The position numbers and the translations under genes are program-made. From the NCBI GenBank assembly GCA_003133545.1, contig PKYA01000186.1, forward strand, positions 1-36,552: a stretch of 36,552 nt of DNA, written 5' to 3'. The notes under the pieces were generated by a model. The model was not told where the DNA came from and did not search any database. It worked only from the letters and a program-made list of their open reading frames with translations. Below are positions 1 through 7,061 of this stretch, in pieces (within the stretch, counting starts at the first letter, position 1; the number at the start of each line of letters is the position of its first letter). Origin of the DNA: Acidimicrobiaceae bacterium. GTDB taxonomy: Bacteria; Actinomycetota; Acidimicrobiia; Acidimicrobiales; RAAP-2.

Positions 1-90
1 AACCGCTTGGGCGGAGCTCGCGACGACTGCACCAGCCTGGACAAGTGCACACACGGCCACGCAACCAGCGAAGCGAACAATCTCTTTCAT
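1..90 (-). CDS. N-terminus of a secreted protein (partial)
   Basis: A minus-strand ATG at 90-88 opens a frame that stays open to the window edge (30 codons). The residues form a typical Sec signal peptide: a short start with Lys2 and Arg6, a hydrophobic Val/Ala/Cys/Leu core, and an Ala-x-Ala-like end (SSAQA) near residue 29. A GAGGGG ribosome binding site lies four bases before the ATG, which supports the start. The mature protein is outside the window, so no function can be given. It reads in the same direction as the CcdA-like gene to its right, about 100 bases downstream of that gene's stop, so the two may be cotranscribed. Confidence 0.55.
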   Translation of the reverse strand, partial: MKEIVRFAGCVAVCALVQAGAVVASSAQAV

Positions 91-187
91 CTATCCCCTC
101 TTCGTTTCTCCGTTGAACATCGTGGGAGGTCCCCGACACCGCCCGCCAACCTACCGACCATCATCGATGGCAACAAGATGGAGACTC

Positions 188-919
188 TCAGCGCGGCGAG
201 ATCGACTGGAGATTGGTCGTCACCCAGCTGAGCCTGTCGAGCACGAGCAGGACGCCGTACCCCGCCATGGCCGTGGTGGCCACGCTCGTCATGGCAACGG
301 CGTGGCGCCGGGCGAAGGAGAGCGCTCCAGCCAGCCTCCCGAACGCCAGGCTCACTGCCAGGCACGGCAGCCCGAGCCCGAGCGAGTAGGCCACGAGCAA
401 GCCGGCGGCACGCCCGATGTCGGAACCTGCCGCCGCCACGGTGAGAACGGATGCGAGCACGGGCGTGGCACACGGGGTCCAGCCGAAGCCGAACGCTGCA
501 CCGGCGAGGGGTGCCGCGAACGGGCCTAGGCGCGACAGGTCTGGGTGAAAGCGTGCTTCGCGCCCCATGATCGGCACCTTGAGCAGCACACTTGCGGCCA
601 GCACGGCAGCCATGACGAGGAGGACGATCCCTGAGATCCGGGTGAGCAACTGCTTGTCATGGGTCAGCGTCTGGCCCACGATGGTGGCCGACAGCCCGAT
701 GAGCACGAACACCACCGAGAAACCCGCCACGAACAGCAACGTGTCCCGTGCCACCTTGCCGAGCCGGCCTTGGGTTTCGGTCACGCTGGTGATGTCTGTC
801 CCGGTTACCACGGACAGCACAACTGGCAGGATCGGCAGCACGCACGGGGAGGCGATCGACAGCAGTCCACCACCGAAGGCGGCGAGATAGCCGATACCGA
901 TGGCTTGGCTGGCGGGCAT
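188..919 (-). CDS. ccdA: CcdA/DsbD-like membrane thiol-disulfide transporter
   Basis: A 243-residue polytopic membrane protein of the CcdA/DsbD transmembrane family, which passes electrons across the membrane to extracytoplasmic thioredoxin-like proteins. The first helix carries the family motif SPCVLPILP and a later one GWTPCATPVL; these two Cys are the expected redox pair. About six hydrophobic segments are visible, the usual number for CcdA. The frame is open upstream to about 1138, but that part is hydrophilic, lacks family character and overlaps the divergent TlpA-like gene, so the ATG at 919 is preferred. The neighbouring divergent TlpA-like protein is the natural electron acceptor. The pair could serve cytochrome c maturation or general extracytoplasmic disulfide reduction; no other cytochrome c gene is in the window. 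Confidence 0.88.
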   Translation of the reverse strand: MPASQAIGIGYLAAFGGGLLSIASPCVLPILPVVLSVVTGTDITSVTETQGRLGKVARDTLLFVAGFSVVFVLIGLSATIVGQTLTHDKQLLTRISGIVLLVMAAVLAASVLLKVPIMGREARFHPDLSRLGPFAAPLAGAAFGFGWTPCATPVLASVLTVAAAGSDIGRAAGLLVAYSLGLGLPCLAVSLAFGRLAGALSFARRHAVAMTSVATTAMAGYGVLLVLDRLSWVTTNLQSISPR

Positions 920-1000
920 GCGAGGTCCATCTTGCCTGTTCGGGTCGGGAGGTTCAAAGCCGGTAGCGTCGCTGAGACGATGCAGGAGGTCACCGAGCCC

Positions 1001-1588
1001 GTGAGTCGCCAGCGTTTTGGCTGGCGCCTTCGCCTCCTTGTGATCGTCGCCGTCCTCGTCACCGGGTTCACCGTGTTGGGCATCGTCGAGACGCTGCACT
1101 ACTCCTCGGCAGGGTCGGAGTCGACGGTGACGTCCCAAAGCTTCTTCGTGCCGAAGTCCACGACGCCTGTTCCCTTCTCATTGGGGCCGCTCACCTCGAC
1201 GGGGAAGGGCCAGCGGACAAGCCTCTCGGAAGTGCTCGGGAAACCCCTCGTGCTCAACCTCTGGGCAAGCACCTGCACCGTGTGCATGACCGAGACGCCG
1301 GCATTCGAGACCGTCGCCCGAGCCTTGGGCGGGCAAGTGACGTTCCTCGGTATCGACACGCTCGACACGTCGCTGCACGCCGGCCTGGCGTTCGCCCACA
1401 AGTACAGCGTGACGTACCGCCAGCTCTACGACCCCAATGGCATCGTGGCAACCGGCTACGGCGTGCCGGGGCTGCCCGTCACCGTGTTCGTCTCCGCAGG
1501 CGGCAAGGTGGTGGGCGAGAACATCGGCGCGCTCAGCGCCGCGAGCCTGCGCCACTACCTGGCACTTCTCTTCGGTGTCAGTAATTAA
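1001..1588 (+). CDS. TlpA/ResA-like membrane-anchored thioredoxin
   Basis: About 195 residues. An Arg-rich start is followed by one hydrophobic segment (about residues 10-27), i.e. a signal anchor, then an extracytoplasmic thioredoxin fold. The active site is WASTCTVCMTE, a CxxC in the TlpA/ResA/peroxiredoxin-like context, and the cis-Pro region GVPGLPVTVF is present. The role is thiol-disulfide exchange outside the membrane, with reducing power probably delivered by the divergent CcdA-like protein 82 bases away. The GTG at 1001 is chosen because AGGAGGT lies ten bases before it; an in-frame ATG at 980 without a clear ribosome binding site is the alternative and adds seven residues. Whether it acts on apocytochrome c or other substrates cannot be read from the sequence. 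Confidence 0.82.
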   Translation: MSRQRFGWRLRLLVIVAVLVTGFTVLGIVETLHYSSAGSESTVTSQSFFVPKSTTPVPFSLGPLTSTGKGQRTSLSEVLGKPLVLNLWASTCTVCMTETPAFETVARALGGQVTFLGIDTLDTSLHAGLAFAHKYSVTYRQLYDPNGIVATGYGVPGLPVTVFVSAGGKVVGENIGALSAASLRHYLALLFGVSN

Positions 1589-1640
1589 TAGTTATTTATA
1601 CCCGAGAATAGGAAGTCACCTATAAAGGGTTAGTTTTTGC

Positions 1641-2375
1641 TTGGGAGAAGTGGCTCGGGATCATGCTGCCGGAGTGTTTCTCACTATCGACGAGCTCCAC
1701 TACGTCGACCTCCCGACACTCACTGCGTTGGTTGCCGGCCTGCACCGCGCCACGCAACTCCGGCTGCCGATCACGATCGCCGGCGCCGGCCTGCCCTCGC
1801 TCGCGATAGTGACCGGCGAGGCGAAGACCTATGCCGAGCGGCTGTTCACGTTCCCTCAGATTGGCTCGCTTCGGTCTGACCTGGCGGCAGAGGCCTTGGC
1901 GACGCCGGCTGTCGATGAAGGAGTGGCCTGGTCGGACGAGGCCCTCCACAGGGTGCTCGCCGTGACACAGTGCTACCCCTACTTCCTGCAGGAGTTCGCC
2001 AAGGCGGCGTGGGACGTGAGTGACGGTCCCGACAGGATCACGCTCGACGACGTCGAGCGCTCGTTGCCGGTGGCGGTGGCGGAGCTGGACGACGGTTTCT
2101 TTCGGGTTCGGACGGGGCGGACAAGCGCCGGCGAGCGCATCTATCTGCGCGCGATGGCCGAGCTCGGACCAGGGCCCGTGCGGACGGCCCATGTTGCAGC
2201 GCTCCTCGGCAAGCGATCGAGTGCGTTCGCGACCACCCGGGAACAACTGATCAAGCGAGCCGTCTGCTATTCGCCCGCCTGGGGTGAGATCGACTTCACA
2301 GTCCCGCTGTTCGGCGACTTCATGAACCGCCAGCTGCCGGAGATGCCGGTGGCGCCCGAGGTGGACGGGCCGTGA
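1641..2375 (+). pseudogene. 5'-truncated AAA-type ATP-binding protein
   Basis: The frame encodes the C-terminal half of an AAA/orc1-like ATPase of the kind often annotated 'ATP-binding protein'. It starts just before Walker B (VFLTIDELHYVD), continues with an AGLP sensor-like segment, a lid region and a winged-helix-like C-terminus (VAALLGKRSSAFATTREQLIKRAVCY). The N-terminal half with the Walker A loop is missing. An in-frame TAA at 1623 and an AT-rich junction around 1589-1640 mark the break. The nominal start is a TTG without a ribosome binding site. It could not bind nucleotide normally, so it is called a remnant. What cut it is not visible: no IS end or att site lies at the junction. Confidence 0.7.
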
Positions 2376-2439
2376 GCGCTATCACCGGATCACACGAGCC
2401 GGGGCCGAAGCTCGGTGTTGAAGAAGTCGTTGCGTTGCG

Positions 2440-2523
2440 TGGGCGAAGGGGGACTTGAACCCCCACGTCCTTGCGGACACAGGAACCTGAATCCTGCGCG
2501 TCTGCCTATTCCGCCACTCGCCC
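2440..2523 (-). tRNA. tRNA-Leu(CAG)
   Basis: Read on the minus strand the 84-base sequence folds as a class II tRNA. The acceptor stem pairs GGGCGAG with TTCGCCC (one G-T), the D-arm begins TGGCGGAATAGGCAGACGC as in bacterial tRNA-Leu, and the anticodon stem CAGGA/TCCTG encloses loop TTCAGGT with anticodon CAG. The long variable arm is TGTCCGCAAGGACG and the T-arm is GGGGG-TTCAAGT-CCCCC. The discriminator base is A and CCA is not encoded. A tRNA-Leu beside fhaA is also known in mycobacteria, which supports the origin-proximal synteny. Confidence 0.95.
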
Positions 2524-2638
2524 GAGCAACCGGACAAGAGTAGTCCCTGGCCGGGGTGGTCCCAATCGGCTCGATGACCAGGTCAGGCTGGCAATGGACC
2601 CGTATTGGGGGCGGCGGGCCATTAGTCTGTGAAGGACC

Positions 2639-3295
2639 ATGGGACTCCAGCAGTTCGAGGAGCGCCTCGAGCGTCTGGTGGAGGGCACGTTGGCGAAGCC
2701 GTTCCGAAGCAACCTCCAGCCAGTAGAGATCGGGCGGAGGCTCACCCGCGAGATGGACCTCCATCGGCGCGTGGGCGTCCGTGGCCTCATCGCGCCCAAT
2801 GCCTTCGTGGTGACGCTGGCCCCCGCCGACGTGGACCGGTTCTCGCAGTTCATCGACGCCCTGTCCCGGGAGCTCTCAGATGCCGCCCGCGAGCATGCCC
2901 GTATTGAGGGGTACTCGTTCGTGGGCCCCGTCGAGGTGGAGATCTTCGAAGGCCCCTCCCTCAAGGCCGGCCGCTTCACCGTCGAGGCCGAGGTGCGAGA
3001 GGACGCCGACGGCGGTTTCCTGGCCGAGCTCATCCTCACCGACGGCCGGCGAGTGCAGATCGGCGCCGAGCCTCTGGTGATCGGCCGCCTCCCCGAATGC
3101 GGTGTCGTGCTGGCGGATTCGAACGTGAGCCGCCGGCATGCCGAGCTACGCCGGAACGGGGACAGCGTGGTGCTGACCGATCTCGGTTCGACCAATGGGA
3201 CCAGGGTCAATGGCGCTCCCATCCGGGAGCGGGTCCTTGCCAGTGGGGATGAGGTAAGCGTTGGGTCCACGAGGCTCATCTTCGAGATGACGTGA
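2639..3295 (+). CDS. fhaA: FHA-domain protein with DUF3662 domain (FhaA-like)
   Basis: A 218-residue cytosolic phosphothreonine-binding protein. Residues 1 to about 115 form the DUF3662/FhaA N-terminal domain (starts LQQFEERLERLVEGTLAKPF). Residues about 125-218 form an FHA domain with the conserved elements IGRLPECGV, SNVSRRHAEL and DLGSTNGTRVNG; the Arg, Ser and Asn that bind phospho-Thr are present. In mycobacteria FhaA binds phosphorylated partners of PknA/PknB, including MviN, to control peptidoglycan synthesis. Here the long linker seen in mycobacterial FhaA is absent. It is the first gene of the block and overlaps fhaB by four bases (GTGA). The ribosome binding site before the ATG is poor (AAGGA two bases away). 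Confidence 0.93.
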   Translation: MGLQQFEERLERLVEGTLAKPFRSNLQPVEIGRRLTREMDLHRRVGVRGLIAPNAFVVTLAPADVDRFSQFIDALSRELSDAAREHARIEGYSFVGPVEVEIFEGPSLKAGRFTVEAEVREDADGGFLAELILTDGRRVQIGAEPLVIGRLPECGVVLADSNVSRRHAELRRNGDSVVLTDLGSTNGTRVNGAPIRERVLASGDEVSVGSTRLIFEMT

Positions 3296-3807
3296 ATGCT
3301 CTGCATGCGGGGGCGTTCTTCTTCGCCACGCAGAATCTGACGGCGGTACTCCGTGTGCTGCAATGGGGGGTGATCGCCCTCATCTTCCTCTTCTTCCTGC
3401 GCGTCATCCGGGCTGTGTGGGTGGAGGTGAGTCCGGCCGCCATCCGCAAGACACGGGGCGAACGCCGGAGGGAGAAGGTGGCCGCCCGCCCACCGCGTCC
3501 GGAACCAAAGAAAAAGCAGCTCTACCTGCGGATCGTAGAACCCAGTGCGCATGAGGGGCAGACCTTCGATCTCGATGACGAGCTCACCATCGGACGGTCT
3601 CCCGGCTGCGGTGTGCCGACCCCCGATGACATCTATGCATCGACCCTGCACGCCCGCCTGTACCGCCAGAAGGATCAACTCTGGGTGGAGGACCTCGGTT
3701 CGACGAACGGCACCTACGTCAATTCCGAGAGAATCTCGCAAGCGCAGCGCCTTGGGAAGGGCGATGTGCTGCAGGCGGGTTCCACCGTCTTCGAGGTGAC
3801 GCGTTGA
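3292..3807 (+). CDS. fhaB: Membrane-anchored FHA-domain protein (FhaB/FipA-like)
   Basis: 171 residues. One transmembrane segment lies near the N-terminus (about residues 18-40, VLQWGVIALIFLFFLRVI). A basic linker (RKTRGERRREK) follows, then an FHA domain from about residue 80 with IGRSPGCGV, STLHARLY and DLGSTNGTYVN. This matches FhaB/FipA, which links PknA/PknB phosphorylation to the division machinery. Ser-Thr replaces the more usual Ser-Ser/Arg before HARL, but the phosphopeptide-contacting Arg, Ser and Asn positions are kept. The GTG start overlaps the fhaA stop, and the stop overlaps the TTG start of the phosphatase gene, so translation is probably coupled along the block. Confidence 0.92.
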   Translation: MNALHAGAFFFATQNLTAVLRVLQWGVIALIFLFFLRVIRAVWVEVSPAAIRKTRGERRREKVAARPPRPEPKKKQLYLRIVEPSAHEGQTFDLDDELTIGRSPGCGVPTPDDIYASTLHARLYRQKDQLWVEDLGSTNGTYVNSERISQAQRLGKGDVLQAGSTVFEVTR

Positions 3808-5462
3808 CGGTGCTGCGCTCCGGGTCGGCCACCGACGTCGGAAAAGTGCGCAGGGTCAACCAGGATCTCCCTCTTGAGGCCGACAACCTCTTTGCGGTTG
3901 CGGACGGTATGGGCGGACATGTAGGCGGCGAGGTGGCGGCACAGGTCGCCGTGGACGCGTTGCTCCAGGGGTTCACCCGCGAACCGACCAAGGTCGGTCT
4001 GCAGGATGCCTTCACCAAAGCCAACGAAGCGGTGTGGCAGGAGAGCCAGAATCACAGTGAGCTGCGTGGGATGGGGACCACGCTGACCGCCGCCGCCCTC
4101 GTCGGTGGCGACGATGGGCACGACACCCTCGCGCTGGCCAACGTGGGGGACTCCAGGGCGTACTTGTTCTCAGAAGGTCTGGTCGTGCAGGTGACCGCCG
4201 ACCACAGCCTGGCTGAAGAGCGGGCTCGGCACGGTGAGCTGACCGAAGAGGAAGCGGCCGTGCACCCGCAGCGGCACATCCTCACACGCGCCCTCGGCGT
4301 TTCCGCCGAAGTGGAAGCCGACATGTGGGAGTTGCAGCTCCGCGCCGGTGACCGGCTCGTGCTGTGTAGCGACGGCCTTTCCAATGAGATCACGCCCGAG
4401 GAGATGGCGGAGGTGCTGTCGACCGTCGCCGATCCGGGCGAGGCGTCCCGCCAGCTCGTAGAGATCGCCAACGAGCACGGAGGCTCCGACAACATCACCG
4501 TCGTCGTGATCGATGTGCTGGTGGGTGAGGAGAACTCCGCGGCGGGTTCGGTGATCACGCCCCTGGGGCGCGGTGCCGGCGTCCCACTGATTGTGGCGCC
4601 CGGATCGGGCCCCGACCCATCCGGACTCGGCCCCGTTCCCCTTGTCGGTGCGGCGGGCACGCTGGTGGAAGGCTCCCAGCTGGGATTCACCGGACATGTC
4701 GCGACCTTGGGAGGGGACACCACTCGCACGGGTGAGTTCTTCCCGGACCAGACTCAGGCGGTGCCGGTGGCTCGTACCACGGTCCGCGGCACGGCGTCGG
4801 TGCCGACCGTGGAGGCCACGCCTCCGAAGGAGAGTCGTCGGGCGAGGCGACGGCGACTCGGGATCCCGAGGCGGATCACTTTACGCGTGGTGCTGTTCGT
4901 CCTCCTCGTGGCGGCGATCCCGGTCGGGGCGTTTTACGCCATCCGTTGGTATGCCTATGACAATTGGTTCCTATCCATCCAGAACCACGAGATCGTCGTC
5001 CAGCAAGGGCACCCGGGCGGGGTCCTCTGGTTCGAGCCCAGGGTCGTGGACCGCACCGGTGTCACGACGTCTGAGGTGCTCCCCAACGGTGTGTCCGAGA
5101 TCCGCGGAGGGGTGCAGGAGCCGTCGCTGCGTGATGCGAAGAGCTACATCACCAACCTGCAGAAGCAGTACGAGATCGCGCAGCAGGAGAAGCAGGTCAA
5201 GGGCGGCAGTTCGAACGGTACGACCCCGACCATCCCGGGAACCACCACGCCGTCTTCGGTGCCGACGAGTGTGACGCCGACCTCCGTTGCACAGACGACC
5301 GCGGCTGTACCGACGGGGACGAACGCGGGGGCCGCACCAGCGACGACCCCGGGGGTCACCCCGGCGGTCGTGTCCTCGACCACGCTGTCCTCGACCACGC
5401 TGTCCTCGACCACACCGACCATGGCCGCCGCGACGGCCACGACGAGCTCCACCGGGCCGTGA
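3804..5462 (+). CDS. pstP: PP2C-family Ser/Thr phosphatase (PstP-like)
   Basis: 552 residues. A PP2C catalytic domain (about 1-240) carries the metal-binding motifs VADGMGGHVGG (33-43), ANVGDSRAY, VLCSDGLSNE (187-196) and GGSDNITVVV (226-235). A Pro/Gly-rich linker, an RRARRRR stop-transfer stretch and one transmembrane helix (about 358-380) follow. An extracytoplasmic region comes next, ending in a long Thr/Ser/Pro-rich low-complexity tail. PstP dephosphorylates PknB and its substrates. The tail is longer and more repetitive than in mycobacterial PstP, including a short DNA repeat (cctcgaccacgctgt) at about 5373-5410. The start is TTG at 3804, overlapping the fhaB stop. The next gene is the PBP, not rodA as in mycobacteria. 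Confidence 0.93.
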   Translation: MTVLRSGSATDVGKVRRVNQDLPLEADNLFAVADGMGGHVGGEVAAQVAVDALLQGFTREPTKVGLQDAFTKANEAVWQESQNHSELRGMGTTLTAAALVGGDDGHDTLALANVGDSRAYLFSEGLVVQVTADHSLAEERARHGELTEEEAAVHPQRHILTRALGVSAEVEADMWELQLRAGDRLVLCSDGLSNEITPEEMAEVLSTVADPGEASRQLVEIANEHGGSDNITVVVIDVLVGEENSAAGSVITPLGRGAGVPLIVAPGSGPDPSGLGPVPLVGAAGTLVEGSQLGFTGHVATLGGDTTRTGEFFPDQTQAVPVARTTVRGTASVPTVEATPPKESRRARRRRLGIPRRITLRVVLFVLLVAAIPVGAFYAIRWYAYDNWFLSIQNHEIVVQQGHPGGVLWFEPRVVDRTGVTTSEVLPNGVSEIRGGVQEPSLRDAKSYITNLQKQYEIAQQEKQVKGGSSNGTTPTIPGTTTPSSVPTSVTPTSVAQTTAAVPTGTNAGAAPATTPGVTPAVVSSTTLSSTTLSSTTPTMAAATATTSSTGP

Positions 5463-5475
5463 AGGGAGCACGCTA

Positions 5476-7008
5476 GTGGGGCGCCGTATCCGATGGCTCG
5501 GAGTGATGATGCTCATCTGCTTCGCTCTGGTCGTCGTCCAATTGGTCAACATTCAGTTCCGCCAGGCGAATGCCTTGACCAACTCGCCGAACAATCCCCG
5601 GGTCGCGCAGGAGAGGTACGACAACCTGCGGGGCGCCATCACCGCGGCGGATGGCACCGTGCTGGCCAAGTCGGTCAGGACCACGGCGAGCGGGGACCCC
5701 TACCACTACACGCGGGTGTACCCGCAAGGCCCGCTGTACGCCGGAATCACCGGCTATGACTCTTTGTTCTATGGAACGTCGGGCATCGAGTTCGAGTACG
5801 ACCAGTATCTGCGGACTCACACCCAGAGCCCGCAGAACTTCAGCCAGCTCCTCTTCAACAAGCCGCCGTCGGAGCCGGACAACGTCCAGCTCACGGTCGA
5901 TCCGGTCCTCCAGGAGGCCGCCACCCAGGCTTTCGCCTCCACCCCGGCCGCCAACAAAGACGGCGCTGTGGTCGTCCTGGACCCGACGACCGGAGCAGTG
6001 CTGGCCATGGTGTCGAGCCCCACCTATGACCCCAACCAATTCGCCAACCCCAGCGTCCCGGCCGAGGAGTCGTACAACTTCGGCGAGAACTTGAAGGACA
6101 AGGAAGGGTTCACCGGCGTGGTCCCCCTCGCCACCCAGCAGCGTTTCGCCCCCGGCTCCACCTTCAAGGTGGTGACGAGCACCGCCGTTTACAACCTCGA
6201 TCCCAAGCTCATCAACTACAACTTCCCGTCGGCCGTATCCATCAAGTTCACCGACTCGGACCTGACCTTGAAGAATGACGGTGACACAGCGTGCGGCGGC
6301 ACCATGGCGCTGATGTTGCCGCAGTCGTGTGACCCCGGCTACGGCGAGCTGGGGATCCAACTCGGCGTGCCGACCCTCACCCGGCAGGCAGAGGACTTCG
6401 GGTACTCCATCTACGGCGCCAAGACCCAGTACATCCCCAAGCTCGATCTCCCCAGTGTCGCGGCATCCACATTCACGAACCTGCAGCCGAACGCGCAGGC
6501 CGACTTGGCCTACAGCGCCATCGGGCAGCTGAATGACGCCGCCACTCCGCTGGAGAATGCGCTGGTGGCGGCCGGGATCGCCAACGGCGGTGTGATCATG
6601 ACGCCACACCTGATGCAGCAGATCACCAACGGCCAGGGCGCCGTGATCGAGACCTACCAGCCGACGCCCATGCTCACGGCGGCGACCCCGGCCGCCGCCG
6701 CCTCGGTCAACAAACTGATGCAGACGGTGGCCAACGACACCGTGCCCGATGCCACGGCCAACAACATCTTCCCCGTGTCGTGGCACGTCGCCGTGAAGAC
6801 GGGTACGGCACAGGCTCCAACCCCGTCCGGTGTGGAAGAGACCGACGACTGGATGATCGGCTTCATGCCCGCCATCGGAACCCCCAAGATCGCCATTGCC
6901 GTCGTCGTGCCCCAACAGAGCTTCTCGGTCACCGGTGCCATCGTCGCCGGCCCCATCGTCAAGCAGGTATTCCAGGCGTATCTCAACGAGACCGGAGGAC
7001 AGGGATGA
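5476..7008 (+). CDS. pbpA: Class B penicillin-binding protein (PbpA-like)
   Basis: 510 residues. One N-terminal transmembrane anchor (about 5-26), a pedestal starting NNPRVAQERYDNLRGAI, and a transpeptidase domain. The catalytic serine is in GSTFK (Ser228-Lys231) and the KTG box is VKTGTAQ (441-443). The middle SxN motif reads SCD (284-286, in LPQSCDPGYGELG), so the usual Asn is Asp. It should crosslink peptidoglycan during elongation or division. GTG at 5476 is chosen: GGGAG lies seven bases before it and the anchor begins directly after it; the frame is open further left but that part overlaps pstP and is Arg/Pro-rich shadow. It follows pstP by 13 bases and is the probable partner of the PASTA kinase downstream. 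Confidence 0.92.
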   Translation: MGRRIRWLGVMMLICFALVVVQLVNIQFRQANALTNSPNNPRVAQERYDNLRGAITAADGTVLAKSVRTTASGDPYHYTRVYPQGPLYAGITGYDSLFYGTSGIEFEYDQYLRTHTQSPQNFSQLLFNKPPSEPDNVQLTVDPVLQEAATQAFASTPAANKDGAVVVLDPTTGAVLAMVSSPTYDPNQFANPSVPAEESYNFGENLKDKEGFTGVVPLATQQRFAPGSTFKVVTSTAVYNLDPKLINYNFPSAVSIKFTDSDLTLKNDGDTACGGTMALMLPQSCDPGYGELGIQLGVPTLTRQAEDFGYSIYGAKTQYIPKLDLPSVAASTFTNLQPNAQADLAYSAIGQLNDAATPLENALVAAGIANGGVIMTPHLMQQITNGQGAVIETYQPTPMLTAATPAAAASVNKLMQTVANDTVPDATANNIFPVSWHVAVKTGTAQAPTPSGVEETDDWMIGFMPAIGTPKIAIAVVVPQQSFSVTGAIVAGPIVKQVFQAYLNETGGQG

Positions 7009-7061
7009 GCGTGCTGCATGCTCGTTTTTGCTCCGGGCGCGCAGCGTAGGCTCAGGGCGCC

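Noticed and set aside
920-1138. N-terminal extension of the CcdA-like gene
   Set aside because: The added 73 residues are hydrophilic, resemble no CcdA, and lie over the divergent TlpA-like gene.
2506-3741. Long minus-strand frame opposite fhaA/fhaB
   Set aside because: Arg/Ser/Thr-rich shadow of two well-identified FHA genes; no motif of its own.
7005-7046. Small gene between pbpA and pknB starting ATGAGCGTGCTG
   Set aside because: Only about a dozen codons before a stop, with no ribosome binding site or motif.
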